DNA of 64,000 nucleotides from Galbula dea (Eukaryota; Chordata; Aves; Piciformes; Galbulidae): the NCBI GenBank assembly GCA_013399015.1, contig VWZX01004666.1, positions 5,548,979 through 5,612,978 on the forward strand, written 5' to 3'. Below the pieces are notes generated by a model. That model worked only from the letters and a program-made list of their open reading frames with translations. It was not told where the DNA came from and ran no database searches. This document shows, in pieces, positions 24,301 to 39,000 of the stretch (positions are counted from its first letter, which is position 1; each line of letters begins with the position of its first letter). The translations under genes and the position numbers were made by a program.

Positions 24301-27300
24301 TGCTATTAGTTCTGGGGTAGCTCCAGGAGACCCGCACTGGGCTTGAGCTCAAGGGGAGGATGAACATCTTCTCTGGAGGTGATCCAAGGGCCTCATGTAC
24401 CATCATGAAAAGGGGGACCTCAACTACTGGAGGTCCCCCTATGGTGCTGTGTGGCTCTGGCAGCCCCCCTGAATCCTCCTGGAGAAGAGTGATCATGGAG
24501 AAAATGTGAGCTAGTCACACCACAGAGCACAGCCCAGTGCAGGCCCACACGTGCCCTGTCAGCAATGCTCCTGTAGAGATAATGGAGCTTCGTTCCAGCC
24601 TGGCTTGGCATTGCTGACTTCACCAGGACAACAAGTGATGTCTCCGTGTTCAAACACTACAGGCGACAACAGGACTTCAGAGCTGTTCTTGCCTTGCCTT
24701 CGCCTCTGGCAAAAGTCTAATCTAAGTCTAATTATGAGGCTCCATTGTGCCTTGGCTCCTTTCAGCCCCTGTTAGCTGTACTAACTTGTCTGCACATGGA
24801 GCTTGTCAGTAATACCTATCCCATTCGTGCCAATACGTGAATACCCTTATTCTAGAAAATGAGTTTGTCAGCACTTGGTTTTATTCAAGGATAGCTAGTT
24901 TGCTTTTAATACACATTAAACCAGGTTATGAATCTGCTTTCAAGTGTAGACTATATAAACCAGTTTTTCTTTCTGGGTTTCAGATACTTTCAGAAGGGCT
25001 GTATCTCAGGCAGGCATTAGGTAAGAGCATGCAAAGTCCAGGCACAAGCAGGATTTTTTTCAGCATTCCAAGATCTAATTCACTCCATGGACTACAGCAG
25101 CAGAAACAGAACCAGAGGAGAGCAGGAGGAAAGGAGAAGGAAACAGTGAGAGAGAAAAAAGCATGAGTGGGTTTTGCAATTGCAAAGTGAGACCTGGAAA
25201 ATCCATGACCAGGCTAAGGTCTTGCTAGCAGCAGTCACCAAGGAGCCAGGAATGTCTCTCTGGCATCTAGCATGACAGTATGTGCAAAGGATATCTCATG
25301 CTCACTTGACAGCTCCCTTTGCTAATCTCCCTTCTGATTTGACAGAAATCTAACCCTCTTCCTCTTACAGCTCTTTTGTGCCACACATTTCACATCTTTA
25401 AGGAAAAAGCTAAGGTAAGAAACCTTTCCCACAGCTTGAACTCAAAGCTGGGACCTTTTTTGGAGCAGCTGCAATTATGTAGCCCACTCATCAGCTCCAC
25501 AGAAAACTACCTTTCTTGAGGATGCTGCCATGAGATACATAACCCTTGGGGTGTCCTAATTTTCAGCATCACTCCAAATATGAAGTGATGATAAGGGACA
25601 CAGAGGAAATTGCAATTTATGTCTCGTGAGAAGCATGGATCATCCCCAACATGGATGTATGTGGATAACAACTGCTTTCAGAGCAGTCTGTGGCGAGTAC
25701 AGCTGTTGATGGCTGAATCCTGCAGGACTACTCCCAAGATTTTGCTCAAAACTTGTAATCTCCCACAGAACAGAAAAGTTGGAAGGGCTGGATATCAGGT
25801 TCCTACTAGTGCATACCTTATGCAGCACTCACTGGTCTTGCAGCCACACAACTGTGTTTTGGGGGTCATACCATGACTTAGCACCTGTAAAACCTTCCCC
25901 CTGCCACTGTGAATTTCCTCTGTGTCAATGTAGGAAATGGTATTCTAGAACTGATAGCGCCAACTGTAAACACGTTTATCAGAGCACTTTGTCATATTCC
26001 TCTTCCTGCAGAAGCCAGGCCTGCTTAGTATCATGAGTCCAATTGTTCAGACTGCTGAGGGAGAAGAAAAAAAAAATATACCCAATATAATTTTGAAATA
26101 GCAAAAAGTAGCTTTTCTACACGTTACAGCTGTAGCTGTGAGGTTAAATGTCTTACAATCTATCAAAACCACTGCCCCACTGGAAGGGGTGTTCTCAATT
26201 CATTTCAAGTGGGATATTGAGCCCTATCCCCACACAGGCATGGAAACAGTTTACATGGGCCACTGGCTCCTGCCAGCCTGCATCAGCTGAGGAACTTCCA
26301 GACCAACATCAATTTTAGGGGCTCGGTAGGGATGATTGAAACACAAAGCTGCTTTGTTTTCAATTCTGCCAGCTATCTGAAGCCACACAGGAGCATGTGG
26401 TACTAGGGACAAGCCAGGAAATGGATTGAGGGCAGAGAGATCTCTGATAAATGCATTTGACTGCAGCCAGCATTTGCACAGGAGCAGGATACATGTATCA
26501 AAAGCTATTTCACACGTCCTCTACCCATTCAGTGAGACAGGCTGGGCTCTCACGCAGTTCAAGTCACCACGGCTGAACTGATCCAAAGAAGAACTGGTGG
26601 TTTGACGCAGTGTAAGGTAGGATGTTGCAGGGGTAACCCTTGTCTACTGACAGACTTGTATTTGGTGGATCAACAGAATTACTTTACAAATTTTACAAGC
26701 TTCTAAATCTCCATTTGAGACACTGAAACACATTAGCAAATGCAAAATTATCAGCACAAGGAAGACAGCCTGGGTAGTTGGCAACATTAACTAATGAAAG
26801 ATGCAAGCCGGTAAAATCGTAAGCACACCACAATCTAGGACATCTGTTTGCTGAATAAACAGCCCTAATTCCTTCAGCACAGGTTACACAGCACAGCTAT
26901 TCAATTACTGCAAGACAATCAAAAGCATTCGAGCAATCCAGTGGCCCAGAAGAACGGCATCATTTTACATGATAAGAAAACCCTGACACTGCTTTGTTCA
27001 GGTTCAACTGAAGCTGCACAAAGAACATTTTATCATCCATTTTGAGGTGATGTTCTCTTCCTGCATTGTTCTTCTTAGAAAAGTCCCCTAAGGGGTGTAC
27101 CAAAAATATTATCCATGTTCATGGTCTCCAAAAGCTGCCTGGTGTCTGGCTACTGCCCATGTGGGAAGCAGTGGGAGAAGGAGAGCATTTGTGTGTGCTC
27201 ACTGCTGGAGCCAAGTCTCATGCAGCCTAATGAATTCTCCGTTGACATTGGCACCGCCTTGTAATTGCCTAAGGAAAAGGTGGGGTAGTGAAACCCAACC

Positions 27301-30300
27301 TGTTTCAAAGGCAGCAAAGTCTTAATTACTGGGTTAGCAAGTATAAAACAGTTTCAGGCAGGCAGAAAATACAAACAGTCATCTATTGATGACAAAGCTT
27401 TTAATGACAAATCTTCTGGTTTTGTATGACATCACACCAGTGTGACATGCTGAAGCCACCTGCCGAAAATAGGGAGAAGGGCACAGATGAATGGGTGGGT
27501 GTGGAAACAAGCTCCAAAAGGGCTTCTCTGTGTCACGGTGTAACCACATGAATTACTGTACAAGAGCTTACAGTAAACAAAGTATTTGCTATCTCTTAGG
27601 AAGATCACAGCAGCAGCAAAACAGTTCACAAAAGAGAGAATCTGAGTCAGTCCAAAACAAAGACAGTACTGTAAGGAAAAGTCAAGAAAATAGGAGACTA
27701 GACAAGGCAGAATAGGATAAACTGTCACGCAGATTCCTGCCCCAGGGGCTCATGGCGTGGGAGCTCATGGGACCCACTCATTCTAGAAGCTATGAGTGCA
27801 TAAAACACCAGCTGGAGACAGTGTTACCTTTCAAGCGCCAGAAGGGCATTGCTTATGTTGTCCTTTCATGGCTGGACAGCAATTATCTCCAGTTACAAGC
27901 CACTGACACCTTCTTGGTAGCACAGCTGGCTATTCTCAAGGATCTGTTTTTCTCAGAGGGGAGCAGAAAGGTAGATGCTCCCAAGAGCAAGACATGGCAG
28001 CACGTCCCAGCTGGCCCCAAAGCTGATTCAGCCTGTACTCCCACCAAGTCCCTGTGCTGGTTCTCATTGTGCTGTCATGTATGCGGCGGTAAAGTAAAAC
28101 ACAGGCACTGCAGCAACCTCACCTACCCAGGGCCGAGCACCCAGCATTCACTGTATACTGGCACCCAGTGCTCCCTCCCACCCAGGGTATGAGTTTGGTT
28201 CTCCAGGCCTGAGGGGGCACTGCAGCCCAGTAGGATGAAACAAAGTTTCTCCCAGCCCTTAAGAGATGCTGCCAAACACCCTTCTTTCAGGCCTCATGAT
28301 GCTTCTTGACCTGCCCCAAGGAACCTGCCAGAGCAAAAGGTGGTGCCATGGATGCAGGGCCAGTCCTTTATTAGGAAACACATACTCCTTCCCTTCGAGA
28401 AGCACTGCAGCATGCCACTACCAAAGCCCTTCAGAACACACCAGACATAGCCATGAATCAGCCAGAACTACCTCTAAGTTTCTCTAGGGGTAGCTAATCC
28501 AGTTTAGATTCAGGCTGCGACACAGAAAAGAGCCACTAGAGGCACTGATAGAGGCAACAGCTGCCACCCTCCAGCATGGCCCAAGGGAGGGAGTTAGAAA
28601 GGTCACTCTGGGGAAAGTGCACTACCATGGTCTTGCACACCTCTGACACAGGGTCTTCATAAACACTGCAAGATCTGCTGAGATGACTAAGTCTAGACAC
28701 AACTTCAGCTTCAGTAGTGAATAGGCAATTCCTCTCTCTCCTTCACAGATAACAGCTTGTGACCTGTGCTTGACTGAGGGCAACACAAAGATGATTAACA
28801 GCTGCTGAAGCTGACTCAGAGCAGACCAGAAGTATTCAGTCACAAATGGGCAAATTAAAGGTTTGCACCTACAACCCACTCTTTCAGTTCTTAGTTTAGG
28901 GATGTTCCTAAGTAATAACAACTTGTCCATGGTATATGTTAGCTGTGGAGTCCTATGTCAGCTAGGAGAGCTCAACCCATCCTGGAAGAAAACAATTATT
29001 TACACCTTTATCAGATTAGATTGCAACAGTCTGAGACAACATTTACGAAACCACTACTACCACATCATCCTTCAGTCACCCTGACTAACGCTTCTTGCTT
29101 TCCATGGTGGCTTCCTCACAATGATAGTCACATTTGCAGTCTTGGTCCTAAATAAAGTTTTTCCAAGACTCAGGCCAAATAAACCCAAAAGAGATATAAA
29201 AATTGAGGAGGGAGATTATAGGAGAAACTTATCTGCTCAGGCTAAAAAAGTTCTGTGCCATAGGGCAGAGCCTCTCCAAACTGATAATACAGCCCACAGC
29301 CTCTGAGAGGGCATAGACTGCCCTAGACCTCCTGCTCCAAATCCGAGCCTACTATTCTGACATGAACATAGAGCAATTTCCACAGACAACTCAAAGCAAG
29401 AGACACATCAAAACAAGCATTTTCCAGAAAGACCAGAGAAACTAGTCCCTCATGTTAATGAAGTACTAAAAAGGGCTTAGATTGTATGGCACTGAAAGTC
29501 ATTTAAGAGTTCAGAGTATAGCACAGCAGAAAGTACAGCGCGATATGTCAAGAATGTGGGTGAGGAAGAGCTTACACACAAGTAAAACAGATAATATCTG
29601 CAAGATTCTCTGCCTGAACAAGTATCCCTTTTTTAACCCTTGTTTGGTGAGAACAAAATGTTGGGTTTGATTTATTTCCTTCCCAAAAATTACAGCACAA
29701 TTTTGAGTAGGTAAAAATAGAGTTTTGTGGGTCTAGAGCCTAGGCTCTTTCAACAACTATTACTTAAAAAAAATCATCACCTGGAAGCATGTATTGAAAA
29801 AAAATCACAGAAGTTCCTTGAACACAGTGAATTGAGAAAGGTTTTGCAGCCAGCTAGTAAGACTCCATAGTAAAGGAAGAGACAACCATGCTGTGCTTTC
29901 AGGCATGACTGTGTCATTTGTTGGTACCAACTGTTGAATATCACTGCCTGTAGAACCATTTTCAAACTATTGCCACTGCATGTTTCCTAATGACAGGATA
30001 CATAAACAAACTCCCACTAAAACATACCCTAAACTTCAATCCTTTGAAAGAAAAGCATGGAAGAGCTCTTACTTGTATTCTAAGTCATTTATGAATCCTC
30101 TGCATTTTCCACACTACTTCATCTGCACTGATGTGATATGCTATTAGCATAGAGATTTTAATTTTTAAGATGTTCAATCAATAATGTATTTCCATATGTC
30201 ATTAAATCCAACGTGTGGTTAAATTAATGGAGCATTTGACTTTTGATCCATGTATGTTTGGTTGCAGCTCAAGTGCAGGAAAAAATGCATGAGAACTGAG

Positions 30301-33300
30301 TTAATCTGACAGCAGAGCTCTCCCACGCTTCCTAACACTGAGTTTCAGATTAAAGCGAAGCATTCCTTCTGCCACTCAGCTGGAATTCTAAATCTGTTCA
30401 TTTCCACTTCACAGGCAAGAATGCAAGATTTTTGGTCACTTAACTCCTACTGAAAGGGCTAGATTGTGCTAAAATCTGATTTCTATTTAGCTTCTACAGC
30501 CTGGCTGCATCGTTGCCAATCCAGTGGTTTCTGCTCCTGTGGGGCATCACAGCCTGCCAAAGCAACAGTGGCTAGCAACTGTTAAGCAAAAACACTAAGT
30601 TAGGGATGGGGAAAAGTTGTATGTTTTCACCGAATACAGTGCTGAAAAGTCTTATTTTCTAGCAATCCTTCCAACATGGGAAAGAAAAAGCACTGTTTTT
30701 CCTCTTCTAGCTAAGCTACTGAAAAAGAAAGGTATTTAGACAACATGAAAGAGCAAGGACTGTTGACTTTTTAAGGATAATTGCTGCAACATTACTTGAG
30801 AAAGAAAAAGAACTCCCCCTTGTGTCTTTCACTCTTCCCAAAATCCCCAAACAAAAACTCTTAAGAATATTGTAAATATTCTGGAAATAATAGCTTGGAA
30901 ATGGAAACTTAAGATTGTACTGGCAAAGGGGCTAGAGAATCATTAGACAAAGCACAAAAGGGTTCTACTTCTGGCATTCACAACCAGCCAGTGCTTCAAA
31001 AGGAAAGCAAAGACTCCCTCTGCCTCCTAAGAATGCCCTCTCAAAGCACCTTTTTGCTTCCTCATCTCAAAGACTAAATTGAAACTTGAAGGCAACCCCC
31101 AAGAATGCCAAGCTATTGGATGGAGTAGCTGTACGATGCCATGAGAGTCTGAACCCCAAAGCTAGCAATCAAGGTGTGTGGGTGTGGGAAAGGAGGACAA
31201 ACATAATTCTTACAAAAACAAGCATCCTCCGTAGCAAACAAGCTGAAAAGCACCAGCTTTGGTGCTCAGCAGCCTACACTTCTGTCCATCTCCCTGTATT
31301 GCCTCTTCTCTCATCCTATGTCTTTTCTTCAGCACCATCCTTTCCTGTCACTGTCAATAAACTCTCATACATGTGGCTCCATCTGCCATTTCCCTAATTG
31401 TGGCAACCTGCGTTTTGAGCAAATGCTCAGAAATCACATTAAAATATTGTAATAAATTAGCAAAACTAGTACACAGAACCAGTCCCAGTAAATGTCAATG
31501 TAATAAACTACAAATTTAATTTATAGTCCAAGACATTATTTATGTATTGTATTAAAAGAGAAAATAACCTTTAAAAAATATTCACATATTAACATCAGGT
31601 ATCTATGTGAGAGTTTCTAGGCCTTAATGCCACACTTTTACTCAGAAAAAATCTATTATCAAATGAAATAACAAATGTGAAGTTTCAATGCACTTGTTCT
31701 GGTGCAGCCAGCTCAGGCATCAGGGTCTGCTGGCATGGAAATCACTTGAGAATTTTAAGAAGGGCTTTAATTTAATCTGAACTCCAGACAGGGCAGTGAT
31801 ATGGCAAATCACTGCTTTCCAGTCAGAAGTCTTAAAATATTCTGTCACAGAAAACATCTTGAGATACTGTGTAACTAACTTTATTTACTTAGTGGGAGAG
31901 TGACTTTTTATAAAGGGGAAAAATCACAGCAAGACTTGACTAGAGTCAGGGTCAGAAATATACTTATTACTATGAGTTTTATGTGTTGTATTAAACCATT
32001 GCTTTCTAGAAGATCCATTAATTGCACTGGCTCCAACATCACTTTAGATGGAGAGTCTGGTTACCTTAACAGTCTTTCAGAGACCATATGAAGTAGAAAG
32101 GCTCCCAGTGAAAGACCTGTAGCAAGCCAATGACTATATGCAAACACAAATAAGACTCTGTTGCAAGACGAGTGATGGTTTTAATGCTGGGATGATGTAA
32201 TTGATCAGAGTTTAACAGAGAACATACTCCTCTTACAGACAGCAAATGCCGCAGAGGCTCAATATCCTATTTATTGCTTTGCCACAACACCCATCTTTTC
32301 AGAAAGATGTGCAATAAAAGGAGTGACTGACAACTTCAGCCAAGGCTTTAAACAAATCCCCAGTGCAGACCCTCATGAATTAAAGAGCATGCAACAGATA
32401 AATGGAAAGCTGGCACTGAAACCACATCAAGGCCAAGTGGATAAAAAAATGGCACCTCTTAGCTCCTGTGGCACTCATCTTAATATAAACCAAATGCAGG
32501 GGATCAGCTGAAAATCCTTTGCTGTTCAAGGAAAATGATTAGATGTATATGCTGTTAGTCAAAGTTTGATTTTATTAAATGACCACTGGAGAAATTCTGA
32601 GTTTCCCCACCCCTCTTCCCTGCTACATGAGGAGGGCTGCAGAGCTCGGTTGCAGGAGACTCCTCCTTCCCAGATTGAAGGTTGTGTTTTCCTTAAATAT
32701 GGTCCTTACCTTTCTCCCCCAAACATTACATTTACCAGATATAGACCAAGAAAGCTAAACACACCTGGATTTGGTAAGCTACAGCTTCACTATGCTGGCA
32801 AATTAACTTAAGGAAAACTTAGAAAGGATTTTTACCTTCTTGAAAATAGAGAATACCTGACCTTGAATTTTTTAAGACAATCTGCTATTTTCCACTGCAA
32901 GGTAATTCCAGGTTTCTTCAGAAAGATCCCTGCACTAAGTCCACACACTTGTGGGTGGGAGGAGCAGCCCCCACAGTAGCTGTTGAGATTTTCTTCTTTC
33001 CTTTTCTTTTTTTCAAATAGAACACCACAGAAAATGAGGGGAGAAAAGTTGCCACTGTGGATTTCTCTGAACCATGCAATAAAGTGAAGGTTCAGGATAA
33101 ACAGAATTGAGAACAGCTATGGGGGGACATCATGCTCTTGCCCTGTATGAGTTTTGTTTCATTCCTGGCTGACTGGCAGGCAGCATTTCACAGACAGTGG
33201 CTAAAGAACCATGAGGCTGCAGGTTTCAGAAAAAGATTCCAAGGGAATTAAGTGCGTGAATTGTTTTGTCTCCTTTGCTCTGAACCACCTCTGACACATA

Positions 33301-36000
33301 CACACAGCTACAAGTGTTACTGCTGGCCCCATTTTGGTGTTCCAATGCATGATACATATAGCATGGCTTTGCAAGAGGTTGCTCCTACAGGACTCTCAGG
33401 GCCCACCTTTCCTTAAAATCCTCAGATGATTACACTGGGAGCTTTACAGTAAAGGTGCTGTTCCTGTGTTCTCTATTTCCTGGTGCATACAAAGCAGGCA
33501 GGCTGCTCTGCCACGGGACACGGCACCTCCACCCCACGGCGCCGGTAGGTGCAGGACTGGCTGGCCACGGCTGAGCACATGTTCTCAGGCTGTCAGCACG
33601 GAGATGCTGCCTCTTGAGCCACGGGGTCACAGTACTCAAATTGGCTGCTGCCAAATCAGGGAACTGCTGCCACTTCTTTCTTTAACCCAGCTCAAGCCAG
33701 ACCAGATTTTCCGGTAGAGATAACAACTGCACTATTTACATTTCATAAACCTAAAGGGAAGACACCTTGGCTTTGCTGGAGCAGATGTCTTAGAATGAAG
33801 ATCAAAGTCTAAAAAGAATGAAAAAGCCACAGCAGCCTCTGGCCTGCTCCAGCACAGCCCAGGTGATTTTGTCTGCACAAACTGCCCAAGCAGCTGACAC
33901 GGACTGAGCTGTTCACTGCAAGGTGTCAGAAACGATAAAGCAATATCATGGTTTGATTTTCTGCCAGGCAAACACTGGCTGGCAGTGACCACACAGGGAG
34001 AGGTCAGGCAGTGCTGTCCTTTATTAGTATGTTAACAATTGCTGCGCTAACATGCTCACGGATTAGACCCCCAAAGTTGGAAATGTGAGCATGCTTGGGT
34101 ACAACTAATTGGAAATAGGTCCTGAATTCCTAATATCCAAAGTTATGGTCCTTGGGATTTATGCCAAATTAAAGACAGTTAATTCTTCTCTCTTGATTAT
34201 TACACACCTTAATAGCTCTGTCCTTGAGCCAGTTCCATCCTTGATGTGCAGAGCCTTTTAGCTCAGTCTCTAAAATTCGATGTGCATGAAGAACAGTTAA
34301 TAAGAAAGTTCTGAATCAAATCCAAGTTACTGTACCGAAATCTCTCATATTTTACAAGTGAAAAAAACAACTGTATTCAAAGCCTACTTCAGATCCTAGA
34401 TTATAAAGCCATTTGCTGCACAGCCTCTGCACTCTAGTCTTTAGAGGCCTCAAACAATTCCACGTTTCCCTTTAAGATGTTCTTTTAAAATATCACATGG
34501 CACTATATACAGATAATCAGGATTGTTTTCATTAAATTATTTCAGTGAAGTTCACTGGCTTTATTTGATATACAAAAGACTATTTAACCTTCTCCCAGGA
34601 TACTCTATTGATGTAATTACAAGTAAGAGATGAGGCACAGTTCCCCCAGCTGCAACCACCAAAAGGAAAGAAAACATTCTGTGGAGCAGAGGCTGCTGTT
34701 AGTCTTTCCTAGAGGATGTAAGAAGCAGGTATCTCCTTGCAGATAAGAATATTGCAGATCCTCATTTTCCCAGCTCACTATGCAGCACACAGTCCACTGG
34801 TGTCAGGACTATTCAGCTAAAGGAAAAGTTAAGAATGAGTGTGTGTTTAAGGTAAAACAACTGCTGGCATTCCTGTCTTAGGCATTCCTCATGCACAAAG
34901 TAAATGAGACCGTGAGTCCCTTTCTGAGCATCAACAGCAAACCCTGCAGCAGGGCATACTCTGCTGAGGCCCTGAAGACATGGCTTTGATTATGAAAGCC
35001 AATGGGGCTCCAAACCATCAGCTCATCTGGGACAGAAGAGGATACACAATTGTCAAGGACAGAAGCGGAATTGGCTGAATCTTAGCTGCTTGCCCTCCTG
35101 AGCTGACAACCAATACAAAATGCCAGGAAGAGATACCCAGCACAATGAGTCTCTGATGTTGGAGGTGGTCATACGGCCTTCAGATTCCTTGTGTAAACAT
35201 CATTTTTCCTTTCAGACAGTGGTTTTTAGACCCATGACTGACCTGAGGGAAGACAAAGTAGGTCTCCATCCTATCTGTGAAAACCAACAGAGCCTCAGTC
35301 TTCTCCAAACAGTGCTCAGTCTCCTTGTGACCTGCCACATGGCTCAATAGCTGGAGGAAGATCTCAGGGATTTCTCTAGGAGACAGAAATAGCAGGGAAA
35401 CCACAGACCCATGCAATCTAAGCTGCTGGCTCCTGAGGCTTGCACATTGCAGTCAAGGCTCTTGGGCAGACAGTCAGCTGTCGGGATTTTCACCACATCT
35501 CCCCCATAGCAGACCTGGGGCAGATCTCTACAGAGCTCATACAGAGGAAATAATTTCCCATGGCAAAGTAGGAGGGGAATGTCCCAAACAAAGCCACGAA
35601 TGTTGCCATGTGAGAGCTGAAAATCCAAGTTTCATACTGCCTGTTGAGTCCTTGATCTAAGATTAATAGGACTCTCTAAAGCACTTAACTCCATAGTTTT
35701 CTTCTTCTCTCTTTCTGATGAAGTCTGCCCAGCCACATATCTGATTCCATGTTGTGAGATAGAAAAGTTAATCCTAGAAGAATGCAGACACTGGAAAGAG
35801 CTGGGGAGAGGAAATCTAAGGTAATGTGAGGCAGGGAGAGAAAGCAAACTCCCCTTCAACCTGTGGCTCATGAACAACCTTGTTCTGCTACAGAACAGCA
35901 AATTAACAAGTTTGCCTTCTCACGCATGCAAGCCGCAAGCAAACCAGCAAACTAAATGAAGCAAGCAAAACCCCCAACTTTTATTTGGTACCACAAGACA
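21388..36000 (-). other. PTPRF: Presumed PTPRF intron 5' of Ig2, part 1
   Basis: Begins with the TTTTCCCTCTTGCAG 3' splice site of the exon at 21199-21387. Nothing coding was recognised. Frames of 133 codons (23488-23889) and 146 codons (27752-28192) have no recognisable domain and no support. AT-rich, possibly conserved patches lie near 30110-30260, 31430-31680 and 34020-34185. No recognisable dispersed repeat. Confidence 0.6.
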
Positions 36001-39000
36001 ACATTGCACTGGATAGTCTACATATTTTTCTCAGAGAAATCAGAGAGCGCGTGGATTAAAACACCTGAGAAACCCTGGTTTGGGACATAAGGCCCTGCCA
36101 GCCTGTGAAGTTGGGCTGACACGTGCACAAGCTTTGCACCCAGACTTGACATACTTAGAAAAAAGGCAAAAGGTTGATTCTCCCCAGCAAACCACCTGCA
36201 AACAGAATAACAGCATCATCTTACATTTACACTGAGAACAGAAATTAAATTAGCAAGTAGATTTTGATCATGAAGTGACCTTTAAAAATGATTGAGAGAA
36301 GAAAACATCAGCTACCGTTATTTGCTCTGATACAGATCCCTCCTGAAGGCAGCTTTGTGTGCAAAATATTATTGCTCATTTTATTTCACGTTTTCAAACT
36401 GCTTTTAAGAATTTAAGATGACTCTTATTTTCTCACTTTTTCATAGATAAGCTCTGCTGTCTTCTTTTCTCATATACACACAAATTGGGAAAAGTACTGT
36501 AGCTGAACTTAAAGGAACTGGACAATTTTATAATGCTTAATAACATTTGTAGCTATAAAGACTAAAACCACTAAGGGTAATGAGATCTCATGCCCTGGCG
36601 CTTAAGGTATTCTCTTCCTCTTGTCCCATATGCTGAACTGTGGAAATTGTTCATGCCCATATGGGAAGGAGAAAACACATTCTCCTTGGAGACACCCAGA
36701 GGGGCTAGCTGTAGCTGGAGGTCAGAGATTTAGCCAGCCAGACTCATGGCAAACTGTAGTGCCCTGCAACCCCTTCTCACTCAATTGTCAACACACTAAC
36801 AATTAACAGCATTTGTCGTGGAAATCTTCATGAGTTTTCCCAATGAAAGTGGGCTTTTCTTTCTTCCTGGCTTAAGCAGGGTTATGGAAAGATTGCCAAA
36901 AATTTTACCTGGTTTATGGCTTCAACAACCACATTTTCTTTCAGTGCTCTAATAGTACCATGCTGCTTCCTCACTTACAGAAAACCGCAGAGATTATGCA
37001 GAATTCATATCTGCCTTGAGACAAGCTCTTTTAAAAGTCAATACCATTTAGAATCTGCTTTGACCTTGCATTTAGACAGGCATAATACCATGTACGACAC
37101 CATCCTGCACACAACCTCCCTTATTCATGCATCAAGGAAGACAAGGGTTTTGACTGCTAATGCTTTCTCTTTGCATGTGAGGCCAAAATTGCCTAAAGCC
37201 CAAATTAGGGCAGGCCTGCACTTTCAAAATTTGGTAACCTCTTACAGTAGCCACTTTTTAAATAAAAACCTCCAAACATTGACACAGCGTAACCATCGAG
37301 CTGTAGACCAGGAATTATTTTATCATCTCCAAGCCATTTCATCCTTGCAAAGGTTTCAGACATTGAATGGCCATTGGCCACTTACTCTTTCGCCTTTCAT
37401 ATCTCAAATTTTAAGTAGTTAAGCTGAACTATCTCATGTTATAAAGGATGCCACAGAGAATGAGGTGGCAGTCAGGTTGTACCAGATGATCCAGTAGTCC
37501 TTTATGAAGCTCCGAACATCACAGCACAGATCTGAAGTTATAGTAGTTTTTCAATTTCCCATATATTCTGCTTCAATTCTCTGTTTGCTGCACATTTGTT
37601 CCACTGCCTAAATGCATCCAGCCCAAATCTCTTGACTTTACTGACCCTACATCTCTCTTCACAATCCAGTTTTGTTGGGAATCATGGCATGGTCCACCCT
37701 TGCCAGCCTGTCCCTCAGGAACATGCTCCTACTTTCTGAAACAAATCTGCTCTGAAGGACAGTATTTCACTTGGAATGGAAAAGAGCATAAAAAAATATT
37801 ATCCAGTCCCGATGATCCACCTGTAAAACTCTGTATTCCTACAAACAACTGTCTCATTACTGTCTGTATTTTAGTCAACAGAAGACTGAAATCTCATATA
37901 TTGCCACAACCTCAACTGGCAGCAAACAGGAAGTTTCCAAATCTGTGCACAAGAGAATCTGTGCTTCCCTTGAGCTGTTCAACTGGCCCCACAGCTATGG
38001 GGATGCAGAACTCCCATATCCTGGTCTGCCAGTTTCAGGAGAGGACGGAACCCTTTGGTGGAGTGCAGAACACAACTTTTCATAGCATCTGGAACTAAGC
38101 AGGAATATAAAGAAAAGTATAAGCAGGAAAAAAGCAATTCATGGCATTTGGGGACATCCTGGGAGCAGAGAACATACTCTACAGCTCAGAGATCGCACAT
38201 GTCCCCATGAATCTGCCAGTAGTGGCAAAAAAAAATTGCTGTACTTAGCATGAAGCAGAGAGATGGCAAACAGTAGTAAGTGCTTTGAGCAGGTTGCAAC
38301 AGGCTGTGGCTCTGGCAGGACAGGTTTGTCAGCACTGCCTGACCTGACAGCTGCCTGCAGGCTGCTATCTTGAACAGGAGGAGGTGCAGAGGCCTGGGCA
38401 AGTGAGCTGGTCCCCCGCATGCCCCAGGGCCAAGAAGATCAAGCAAAGCCAACCAGCTGCAGCATGCCATAACCAGGAAGCTGCCGGCACTTTTTCTTGC
38501 CTGGGTTTGTGTTAAAATTGGACTAAGTGAGCTGATCAGCTGAACAATGAGCACCATTTGTCAAGCCGACCTGCAAAGCGTGACCCATTCCCCCTGGCCG
38601 TGGTATAGAGGTGCATGCAAGGAGCATGTTGCAATCCCAGGGGCTGCCGCTTTGTGAAGAGGTTCTCATAAGCTTGCCCATTTGCAAGCTGCCTGCAGCA
38701 CAATGCATGGCTGCAAACTCATAATTAAATTCATTACTCCATACGATTTTAAGCCATTCTTCAAATTACTACAGTAATTTGATAAGCAGAAATCACATAA
38801 ACCTGCTGCAGTTTTATCTCTCCCATTTGCCGTCTGAAGGAAAACGTGTGAGTAATAGTCAGACGATAACAGTCCAGGTTATGCAAGCAAAACAAAATTA
38901 ATATGATCCTTACACAGAAAAATCTAAACTAAACTGAAACCAGTGACACCTTAGGCAACATGGGATGGGAGCGAGGGGAATGGCAACAGCCAAAGGGAGC

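Noticed and set aside
27752..28192. 146-codon plus-strand frame with a Cys-rich end (CWFSLCCHVCGG).
   Set aside because: Cys spacing fits no zinc-binding family I know, and there is no splice or promoter support.
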